A DNA stretch of 12,872 bases from Acidobacteriota bacterium (GTDB taxonomy: Bacteria; Acidobacteriota; Terriglobia; UBA7540), in contig JAKAWN010000178.1 in NCBI GenBank assembly GCA_021827245.1, positions 1 through 12,872 on the forward strand, written 5' to 3'. Every line of letters begins with the position of its first letter. Position 1 is the first letter of the stretch. Shown in pieces: positions 6,843 to 12,872 of this stretch. The translations under genes and the position numbers were made by a program. The notes under the pieces were generated by a model that was given only the letters and a program-made list of their open reading frames with translations, made no database searches and was not told the DNA's origin.

Positions 6843-7727
6843 CTATCGTTGGCGAATGTGGATGGTACCACTGAAAGAAGTGACCTCCAAAGTGGCCTGC
6901 CCGCTGCCCTGCGTTCCAAAAATGCTGTTTGCAGGAGGGAGAAATGCCCGTGAAGGCCCCCGCGACACGATTGGGAACTCGTTGTCCAGCTTTCCGCGAA
7001 CGGTCTTAGCATTAAGTTCAAAGGAGGCGTTCGAAGGGCAAATCACCGTGATGTCCCCACTGTAATCAGAGAGCACATAATCTCCGCCAGGTTCAAAGTT
7101 CCCTTCGTACAAAATAGTCCCCGAGGTCGTGGTTCCCCGCAGCCTGTCGCTTGTCGGGTTCACAAAGTGGAGGTCACCATTAATCGAATATGCTTCGACG
7201 CGGCCTGAAGGGCGAATGACATCGATATTGCCTCCCACCGAGCGAATCAACACGTGGCCACCAGAGTCGGCAACCGAAATGTTTCCCCCAAGAGAGTTGA
7301 TCGAGGTGTCCCCCTTGATCGAGTCGACCTTCACGCTGCCCTGAGGATCGTGAATTTCCAGACTGGCGCCAGTCGGAACCTGAAGTACGTAATCGACGGC
7401 AGGGCTTTGTTGAACTCCTGAGCGGTCAAGAAGATAGGTCGTAAAGTGGACTTTGTCCGCAGGACCCTGGACCGGAATTTGTTCAGTGTCGACAGCAACT
7501 TTGGGCGAAACACCCGTGTAAACTACGTGAACCTGTTGGCGGTCCCAGCCCTTTACCGTAACCTCGCCTACCAGGTTGGAAATGCTGACTCGAGGACTTG
7601 CGGTCGTGACGATACTTTTCTCCGTTCGCCCGGGACCGGCTGCTATTAGTAATCCCGCCGGTATCAGGAGCAACGCACCTGCGGTTCGGATTCCGCGATT
7701 TATACGGCCACTCATCAGTCTCAGCAC
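6843..7727 (-). CDS. Secreted DUF4097-type beta-strand-repeat protein
   Basis: A probable periplasmic or surface protein of unknown function. It starts at a GTG (7727), which has a Shine-Dalgarno-like AGGGAAG 8 nt upstream; the ATG at 7715 is an alternative. A signal peptide runs to about residue 32 (hydrophobic AGALLLIPAGLLIAAG). The rest is a ladder of short beta-strand repeats such as VKVDSIKGDTSINSLGGNIS, VRSVGGNI-like units, YSINGDLHF, LSDYSGDITV and TSFSGTIHI. This G-D/N-I/V pattern is typical of the DUF4097/DUF4098 putative-adhesin right-handed beta-helix fold. The gene lies 23 bp after the anti-sigma gene and is almost certainly co-transcribed, so it is a candidate sensor or effector of that system. 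Its biochemical role is unknown. Confidence 0.82.
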   Translation of the reverse strand: MLRLMSGRINRGIRTAGALLLIPAGLLIAAGPGRTEKSIVTTASPRVSISNLVGEVTVKGWDRQQVHVVYTGVSPKVAVDTEQIPVQGPADKVHFTTYLLDRSGVQQSPAVDYVLQVPTGASLEIHDPQGSVKVDSIKGDTSINSLGGNISVADSGGHVLIRSVGGNIDVIRPSGRVEAYSINGDLHFVNPTSDRLRGTTTSGTILYEGNFEPGGDYVLSDYSGDITVICPSNASFELNAKTVRGKLDNEFPIVSRGPSRAFLPPANSIFGTQGSGQATLEVTSFSGTIHIRQR

Positions 7728-7750
7728 TGTACTTGCTTCCCTTTCTTTGA

Positions 7751-8443
7751 TTAGCGACCGCTATATTCCAATGCTGAAGCCAAAACTTCCGCCTTCTGAG
7801 CGTACGCTTGCATCAAGTACTCGCGCACGAGGATATTGTGCGGTTGCTTCTGGAGCGAATCAAGGCACTCGTGAATAGAACTGTCCAGCGAGGCCAGACC
7901 GGCCTGGTAGACCTGTTTTGCGGAAGGGTCCAATAGGCCTTCGCGAGCCTTGTAGCTTTCTTCCATCGCCTGCACCGTATGCACCAAATTGGTCTGGACA
8001 CTCGATAGCCCCAGAGGAACAGTTGCGGTAACTCGAGTGGAGGCCGGGTTTGAATTCACCCCTTTCCGGAGGTCACCCTTATAAACAAGCATAATCGCCA
8101 AAACGAGCGCAAGGGCCAGAGCGGCGACAGGAGCTCTGCCAGGCACAAAGGAAGCCCCCCGCGTCCACTTTCTCCAAAAACTCTCGCGCTTGTGGAAGAA
8201 CCCCTCCTGATCCAGAGTTGCGCGAATATTGCTCCATACGCGCGGAGAGGGGGACTCCAGCGGCAGGTCCTTAGCGACGGATCTTATGAATTCAAGGTCG
8301 TCAAGAAGGCAGCCGCAGGATGAGCAATGTTCGGCATGTGCACGAATATCGCGAGTCTCTTCACCGTCCAGATAAGCCTTCAGACTTTCACTGAATTCCT
8401 GGCAGTCAAAACGCTCGTGCTCTTTGCCCCTTTCTTCTGCCAT
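7751..8443 (-). CDS. Zinc-finger transmembrane anti-sigma factor
   Basis: Probably binds and inhibits the ECF sigma factor encoded just upstream and releases it on an envelope or redox signal. From the ATG at 8443 it has 230 residues. The N-terminal zf-HC2/ZAS motif is H36-x3-C40-x2-C43 with an extra Cys45. A single membrane helix spans about 105-121 (APVAALALALVLAIMLVYKG). The outside part ends in a helical domain (SSIHECLDSLQKQPHN, then YLMQAYAQKAEVL) typical of acidobacterial anti-sigma proteins. The start at 8443 is only 4 nt after the sigma stop, and the GGAGGGG that serves it lies inside the end of the sigma gene. Translational coupling is likely. A longer reading from 8479 would overlap the sigma gene and is less likely. 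Role is inferred from domain and gene order. Confidence 0.88.
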   Translation of the reverse strand: MAEERGKEHERFDCQEFSESLKAYLDGEETRDIRAHAEHCSSCGCLLDDLEFIRSVAKDLPLESPSPRVWSNIRATLDQEGFFHKRESFWRKWTRGASFVPGRAPVAALALALVLAIMLVYKGDLRKGVNSNPASTRVTATVPLGLSSVQTNLVHTVQAMEESYKAREGLLDPSAKQVYQAGLASLDSSIHECLDSLQKQPHNILVREYLMQAYAQKAEVLASALEYSGR

Positions 8444-8447
8444 GGCC

Positions 8448-9086
8448 TTACTGCCCCTCCTTCGTCTCTCTGGCTGCATGCGCAGGAGAATTTCTCCCGG
8501 CTTCAGTCTGATGCTGTTGAAACCATTCGCGCAGCTTCAGTCGCGCCTTATGTAGCTGCGATTTCGAATTGCCGATCGAACAACTCATGATTTCAGCAAT
8601 CTCGTTATGCTCGTAACCTTCCACGTCGTGCAAAATAAATACCGCTCGGTAACCCGGAGGAAGCTCGGCGATGGCCCGCGTGAGCCCTATTCGGTCGATT
8701 GCCCCTACCAGCCGCCGATCATCATCGCCATAATCCCGCTTAATTGGTTCACCTTGAGAATTCTCAGTTTCATCCAGCGAGATCTGGTTCAGACCTTTCT
8801 TCCTCAGGTGCATCAGCACGACGTTAACCGCCAGGCGATGCAGCCAAGTCGAGAAGGCAGATTCACCCCGGAAAGTCGAGATCTTTCGAAAAAGCTGAAG
8901 AAATGCTTCCTGAGTAAGATCCTCGGCCTCCGTCGGGTTGCCTAGCATGCGAAGGCACAACGAATATACACGCCTCTTGTGGGCTTCGAAGAGCGAAGCA
9001 AAGGCCTCCTCGTCGCCCCGCTGGGCACGCTCAATCAACTGAGTCTCTGTTGCGACCCCAGGTGCCGCTTGTTTCTCTAGACCCAA
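8448..9086 (-). CDS. ECF (sigma-70 family group 4) RNA polymerase sigma factor
   Basis: Directs RNA polymerase to a specific regulon, normally held off by the adjacent anti-sigma factor. The 212-residue protein has sigma region 2 at about 24-96 ([38 protein letters not shown]). A linker follows, then region 4 at about 140-190 ([37 protein letters not shown]). Both DNA-contacting regions are complete, and there is no region 1 or 3. The start is a TTG at 9086, the only start codon between an in-frame TGA and residue 17. Its ribosome site is weak, so basal expression may be low. A 9-bp inverted repeat ends 15 nt upstream. The gene is followed directly by the anti-sigma factor and the DUF4097 gene. 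RpoE/SigW-like by fold; the exact ECF subgroup was not determined. Confidence 0.92.
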   Translation of the reverse strand: MGLEKQAAPGVATETQLIERAQRGDEEAFASLFEAHKRRVYSLCLRMLGNPTEAEDLTQEAFLQLFRKISTFRGESAFSTWLHRLAVNVVLMHLRKKGLNQISLDETENSQGEPIKRDYGDDDRRLVGAIDRIGLTRAIAELPPGYRAVFILHDVEGYEHNEIAEIMSCSIGNSKSQLHKARLKLREWFQQHQTEAGRNSPAHAARETKEGQ

Positions 9087-9101
9087 CGGTTTACGCTCAA
9101 G

Positions 9102-9132
9102 GCCGCATCAGGACTCGCTCATATGATGCGGC
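9102..9132 (-). repeat. Perfect 9-bp inverted repeat in the leader of the sigma gene
   Basis: GCCGCATCA (9102-9110) and TGATGCGGC (9124-9132) are exact reverse complements around a 13-nt loop. The repeat lies between the stop of the propeller gene (9236) and the TTG start of the sigma gene (9086). On the minus strand it is not followed by a T-run. It could be an operator, an RNA stem in the sigma leader, or a 3' end structure of the upstream gene. Confidence 0.5.
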
Positions 9133-9235
9133 ACTCAAAATAGGAGTTGTCTCCAAAATTCAATGTTATCTTGGGTCATGGCCTTCTAAATCCAAGCCAG
9201 GACCGGCAACGGCAAAAGCCATTATTACCCTACCA

Positions 9236-11524
9236 TTACCGCTTTCCGGGGACCTCCACCACTGCGTTTCCAACGCCCACGTTTCCAGCCATGTCGTAGG
9301 CTCGTAAGGTAATAACGTGCTCTCCCGGAGCAAGCTTGCCCGTTTTGACGGTAAATACCTCAACCCGCGAGTCAATAATACCATTATCGGAGTTGATCTC
9401 GTGCCAGACATCACCTCCCACTGAACTCTGGGCACTGTGGAGAGGCGAGGTTGTATCCTCCACACGGAATTGCACAATAGCGCGGTCCTCAAGAACTTCC
9501 TTGTGCACCAAGGTCACTGTCGGAGGAGTATTATCGATCCAAAACGGAGTGCTTATCATCTGATCTTTCAGGGCTGCCGCAGGGGTGTTGGATGGCAAGT
9601 CAGAAGCAACAAGCAGCGCCACATACTGACCGTCGGCCAAGCTGGAGGGATTAATCGTGTAACTGGTTGATTTGATCTTATCCTTCAGCAGATGCCACTT
9701 CGTCTCATCAGTCGATTTCACGTATAGAGAATACCCGAGAGTATCTCCGTTCGGGTCGGAAGCCTTCCATGTAAGGGTGACTGGATTCTTGACGCCGGCT
9801 TGGGCTACTTGCACAGGATCCCCATAAATTATCTGAGGAGTTGCTGTCACGGTAATGGCAGTGGCTGGTGTCTCGACGCTACTACTGCTCGGACTTGTCC
9901 GCTCACCTGCGTTGCTGACACTAAACGACTCGATCTCAGGTGGTAGGTTTTGATTCAGAAAAGCAACCGAAACCTCGTCCAAAACAGGCCGGGCAGATGG
10001 TGAACCCCGAAAGACACCTTTCCATTGTATGTAGCGCGCAGGAGGGCTGGTAATCTGACTTCCGTCCTGGTTGCGATAAGGGCCGCCCCAGTCGCTCCAG
10101 GTCTGATCCGGACGCTTGAAGTTTCCACTCCGCGTGTAAAATTCAATTGAACTCCCGGGTGGTGTATCAGCCCGCCAACTAATAAGACCCCAGCGGGAGA
10201 TAAACTTCGTATCCTCCACGCGAGATTCGTAAGTACCTTCGCGCTCTGCCGCTGTGCCCATACGGAAAAGCTTGGCCACATTGCCAGTAGCAATGTACAG
10301 ATCGTCCCCTTCGAGCATAAGGCGCGTCGCCACGGATTCGTGAGTTTCGGTCAGAAGAGTGAGATTGTCCCCATATCGATTAGGGTCGAGTTCAAAAATC
10401 TGTCCATTCGAATTGGTCGAAAAGAGAATTTTCTCTCCCAGAATCGCCAAACCGTAGGCGCTCTCAGTGTTGGAACTCCAAAGAGTTTCTGCGGTGGAGT
10501 TCGGGGAAATCCTGATTAGTTCACCTCGGCTCTGGGGCATTATAGGGCCGGTGAGCCCTCTCACCGTTGTCCCTGGGCGAATAAAACTGGGAGAAGTTTG
10601 CTTCTTTTCGGTCGGGGGGATGGGCTTTTTTGGCTTTTGAGCAGGGACTTTGCTGCTTTCCGACGATCCGTTCTGGGTATCAGCCGTTACCGTCATGACC
10701 TGGGTCGGAAGGGTTATCGTCGGCGTTTGGGGCATCAACATCATGGGAACACCAGGTTGGCCTGGGGCCCCCAAGGCGGTGGCATAGACATTTCCCTCTC
10801 CATCAACGGCCAACGCGTAAATTTCGGGGAGATTCGCCTGGTAAATGACAAATGCTTTGCCATCGGGATTGATTCGGTAGATCAGGCCGTCGGGCACACT
10901 TCCGGCGAGCAAATTACCTTGACGATCGAATGCCAGACACATGATATGGGTTTGGTTGCTGTCAAAGAAAACTTTGCCCTTTCCCGTTCGATCAACCCGG
11001 AGGATCTGTCCATGGTCGCCTGTGCCAACATACAACCGGCCTTGCGAATCGAAAATCAGCGCCCAGATATACTTTGTGTCAGGATCGTAGAACACGGAAG
11101 ACTTGCCTTGCGGAGTGACGCGGTAAATCTTTCCATCAGGTGAGCTTCCGACGTAGAGGTCTCCATCGGGGCCCACCGCCAAGGCGAAAATATCTGGTTC
11201 CTGCGCCTTGAAGAACAGCGACGCCTTCCCGTCCGGACTGACACGAAATACTTTGCCTTGGTGGCCAGTGCCAACATAAATGTCATGGTTTCGGCCTGCG
11301 ACCAGGGATAACGCCAGCGGTTGTTCTGGATTGAAAACCTGTTTAGCCTGTGGGGCCAATCCGAGCGCGCCATCCTTGCTGATGGATATTCCCATCAGCC
11401 GGCCTCGAAGAAACTGCTTGAAATCGCTAATTTGCCAAAATGAGGTTTCAACGCCTGCAAGCGGCAACGAGGCCACAATTGCAATCGCAAATAACAGCAG
11501 GAAGAACTTCGTGACAGGTTTCAT
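9236..11524 (-). CDS. Secreted seven-bladed beta-propeller protein with Ig/FnIII-like C-terminus
   Basis: Function unknown; probably an exported protein-protein or ligand-binding scaffold. From the ATG at 11524 it has 762 residues, preceded by a weak GAAGAG ribosome site. A signal peptide covers about 1-25 (KFFLLLFAIAIVASLPLAG). Blade repeats of the form LYVGT-G-I-RV-P-GK then begin near residues 82, 123, 164, 205 and 246, exactly 41 apart. Two more blades start near 366 and 409, so seven in all. Blade five is split by about 80 residues rich in Pro, Thr and Lys (PAQKPKKPIPPTEKKQ). Residues about 440-525 form a beta-rich WSDWGGPY region. An FnIII-like domain (VTLTWKASDPNGD) and an Ig-like end (TPPTVTLVHK; ITLRAYDMAGNVG) follow. 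The S55-like gene ends 60 bp upstream on the same strand, so the two are probably co-transcribed. NHL and SMP-30-like propellers are alternatives. Confidence 0.8.
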   Translation of the reverse strand: MKPVTKFFLLLFAIAIVASLPLAGVETSFWQISDFKQFLRGRLMGISISKDGALGLAPQAKQVFNPEQPLALSLVAGRNHDIYVGTGHQGKVFRVSPDGKASLFFKAQEPDIFALAVGPDGDLYVGSSPDGKIYRVTPQGKSSVFYDPDTKYIWALIFDSQGRLYVGTGDHGQILRVDRTGKGKVFFDSNQTHIMCLAFDRQGNLLAGSVPDGLIYRINPDGKAFVIYQANLPEIYALAVDGEGNVYATALGAPGQPGVPMMLMPQTPTITLPTQVMTVTADTQNGSSESSKVPAQKPKKPIPPTEKKQTSPSFIRPGTTVRGLTGPIMPQSRGELIRISPNSTAETLWSSNTESAYGLAILGEKILFSTNSNGQIFELDPNRYGDNLTLLTETHESVATRLMLEGDDLYIATGNVAKLFRMGTAAEREGTYESRVEDTKFISRWGLISWRADTPPGSSIEFYTRSGNFKRPDQTWSDWGGPYRNQDGSQITSPPARYIQWKGVFRGSPSARPVLDEVSVAFLNQNLPPEIESFSVSNAGERTSPSSSSVETPATAITVTATPQIIYGDPVQVAQAGVKNPVTLTWKASDPNGDTLGYSLYVKSTDETKWHLLKDKIKSTSYTINPSSLADGQYVALLVASDLPSNTPAAALKDQMISTPFWIDNTPPTVTLVHKEVLEDRAIVQFRVEDTTSPLHSAQSSVGGDVWHEINSDNGIIDSRVEVFTVKTGKLAPGEHVITLRAYDMAGNVGVGNAVVEVPGKR

Positions 11525-11584
11525 GAACACGCTCTTCAAATGGATTCAAGACTTCACTAATTCCGCGATCGGTAAAGCGGTCCG

Positions 11585-12872
11585 TCAGTTCTCCGGGTTT
11601 TCCACTTTCAAGTACAGTGTCTTTTCACCCTGGATCATAAACTGCGTCGGCTTTGTCTGATAATCACCGATCACCGAAGTATTGCCGTAAATTACGCTGC
11701 TGGAAACGGCCGGATCAGCCAGAAAGGTTTGCACCAGAGAAGGTGGAGGCGAAGGATATTCCTCCCCCTGCAGTGTCAGGGAGCGCTGTGGAGTCATGAG
11801 AAGCGCATAAAGCCGGTTATTCGTGCGCATCCGATTCAACGCCCGCACCAATTGATGCAGATCGCGCGGCGTGGTGCCAAGGGGTGTCATTTGGTATTGA
11901 AGGGCATTCAGGCTTGTTCCGCTTCCGACAACCAACGAAAGTATCTTGCTACTGACGCTTTCGGGAATGCCGACAGGAATTTTTTCAACCACAGTACCTC
12001 CTGAGGGCGTCCGCAACAAGCCTGTTACTTCAATATGATCTCCCGGTCTCACCTGGGATTTGGTGCTCCACACCTGCTCCAGGGTCGCCACACGCCTTTC
12101 ATCCGTTGAAACAATCGAGAGGTCAATTCCCTGAATGCCCAAATCGGGGAATTCTCCGCCCAGAAGATAATTCAGGGGAGTAGAGACCGAGGCACCCGCT
12201 ACTGCGGCAGTGTTTAGCTCTCCAGACACAACATCTTCAATCTTAACGGATTCGCCGTCCGTCAGGTGGATAGCTCCCCGCAAATTCAGCGTAGATGGCC
12301 CAAGGCTTCTCTCCGTGCCATTCAGCGTGGAAACAATGCCCAGGTTCAAAAGAAGGGGCGAAAGGAAAGACTGCTTGATGATTTCAAAGTTGTAGTCGTC
12401 CTTTGTGTTGAGCGTCGAGACCAAATGGATATGGACAGGGATCATCGGAGCCTTTTCTCCAACCACCCCATAAATCCCTCCGAATCGGTCCTGACGAATG
12501 GTTCCCACTTCCGGCCCGGGCACATCAATTTTGAAGGAACTGGCAATGCTGGGAACCGTGGTCAGGACGTGCGATTCTGAAAATGGTATCTTCGTCGGAC
12601 CGACCATCATAAACCGATGCCCGCAAGCATAAATGTCGTTCCCTTTTCGATACGTTACGGTACAATCCACGTTCAGATTGAGGTCGCCCTTCACCAGCGA
12701 AAGGCTGACCATCGTTCCGGGCTCAGGGCCTTTCGGGCTTGCCGGCACTGCTTCGCTGCTGGACAAGGCCGCCCCTTCCATCAGTTCCAGGCCCATCCGC
12801 TTGAACAGGGGAGAATATTCGTCCATTGCCGCAACGGAAAACCCACCGAAGCGAAGAGGCAGCAACAGGTCG
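11585..12872 (-). CDS. SpoIVB/S55-like peptidase-family protein, C-terminal part (cut by window edge)
   Basis: The reading frame stays open to the right edge, so the N-terminus lies outside; about 429 residues are visible. The visible part opens LLPLRFGGFSV and continues GTMVSLSLVKGDLNL. It then has the S55-type core: TVTYRKGNDIYACGHRFM (GHRF encoded at 12611-12622), KIPFSESHVLTTVPS, VGTIRQDRFGGIYG. A beta-rich tail of about 220 residues ends LYLKVENPEN. In SpoIVB the His of the GH motif is part of the Ser-His-Asp triad. The nucleophile motif GxSGxP is not in the visible part and would have to lie upstream. Acidobacterial proteins of this kind are usually long secreted proteins rather than sporulation proteases. 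The propeller gene follows 60 bp later. Whether it is an active protease cannot be judged here. Confidence 0.78.
   Translation of the reverse strand, partial: DLLLPLRFGGFSVAAMDEYSPLFKRMGLELMEGAALSSSEAVPASPKGPEPGTMVSLSLVKGDLNLNVDCTVTYRKGNDIYACGHRFMMVGPTKIPFSESHVLTTVPSIASSFKIDVPGPEVGTIRQDRFGGIYGVVGEKAPMIPVHIHLVSTLNTKDDYNFEIIKQSFLSPLLLNLGIVSTLNGTERSLGPSTLNLRGAIHLTDGESVKIEDVVSGELNTAAVAGASVSTPLNYLLGGEFPDLGIQGIDLSIVSTDERRVATLEQVWSTKSQVRPGDHIEVTGLLRTPSGGTVVEKIPVGIPESVSSKILSLVVGSGTSLNALQYQMTPLGTTPRDLHQLVRALNRMRTNNRLYALLMTPQRSLTLQGEEYPSPPPSLVQTFLADPAVSSSVIYGNTSVIGDYQTKPTQFMIQGEKTLYLKVENPEN

Noticed and set aside
9143..9154. GGAG-TTGT-CTCC hairpin with T-rich sequence on the minus strand, considered as terminator of the propeller gene
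   Set aside because: The stem is only 4 bp and the T-run is broken (TATTTT); too weak to call.
9137..9163. TTGAAT and TATTTT on the minus strand as a sigma-gene promoter
   Set aside because: The spacer is 15 bp and both boxes are imperfect, so it is below the level of the other promoter calls.
10598..11143. Plus-strand open frame of 181 codons
   Set aside because: It lies antisense inside the propeller gene, whose regular 41-residue repeats show that the minus strand is the coding one.

Overview
The window most likely comes from an Acidobacteriota genome or a metagenomic contig from that phylum. Three things point there. The first gene encodes a secreted von Willebrand A (VWA) protein of the type that is expanded in Acidobacteria. 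The zinc-finger anti-sigma factor has the long helical C-terminal domain typical of that phylum. The SpoIVB/S55-like protein at the right edge is also of a kind seen there. This placement is inferred from protein families, not from a marker gene.

Layout. Positions 16-6113 read on the plus strand and 6133-12872 on the minus strand, and they converge in a 19-bp gap. The plus block begins with the secreted VWA protein (16-1224). An approximately 400-bp stretch with a plausible sigma-70 promoter follows. Then comes an exopolysaccharide set: a GT4 glycosyltransferase (1621-2871), a polyprenyl-phosphate sugar-1-phosphate transferase that starts repeat-unit synthesis (3086-4456), and a polytopic O-antigen ligase/Wzy-like protein (4707-6113). 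The initiating transferase and the GT4 enzyme resemble the subfamilies linked to PEP-CTERM/exosortase loci, so the three probably build an exported polysaccharide. The gaps inside this set (about 214 and 250 bp) are long for an operon. They hold hairpins and, before the ligase gene, a small ORF with a near-perfect Shine-Dalgarno sequence.

The minus block, in transcription order, starts with the C-terminal part of an S55-like protein (12872-11585, cut by the window edge) and a secreted seven-bladed beta-propeller protein with Ig/FnIII-like C-terminal domains (11524-9236). After a 149-bp gap with a 9-bp inverted repeat comes an ECF sigma factor (9086-8448). It is followed at 4-bp and 23-bp spacing by its zinc-finger transmembrane anti-sigma factor (8443-7751) and a secreted DUF4097-type beta-strand-repeat protein (7727-6843). 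The block ends with shikimate kinase (6648-6133), which has its own promoter-like sequence.

Together the window encodes mostly cell-envelope functions: polysaccharide synthesis, secreted or periplasmic proteins and an envelope-sensing sigma/anti-sigma pair, plus one housekeeping aromatic-biosynthesis gene. No tRNA, rRNA, CRISPR array, insertion sequence or phage gene was recognised. Nothing here is clearly a new system. The best leads are the structured leader and small ORF before the ligase gene, the propeller with a large insertion in one blade, and the S55/propeller pair next to a sigma/anti-sigma/DUF4097 module.
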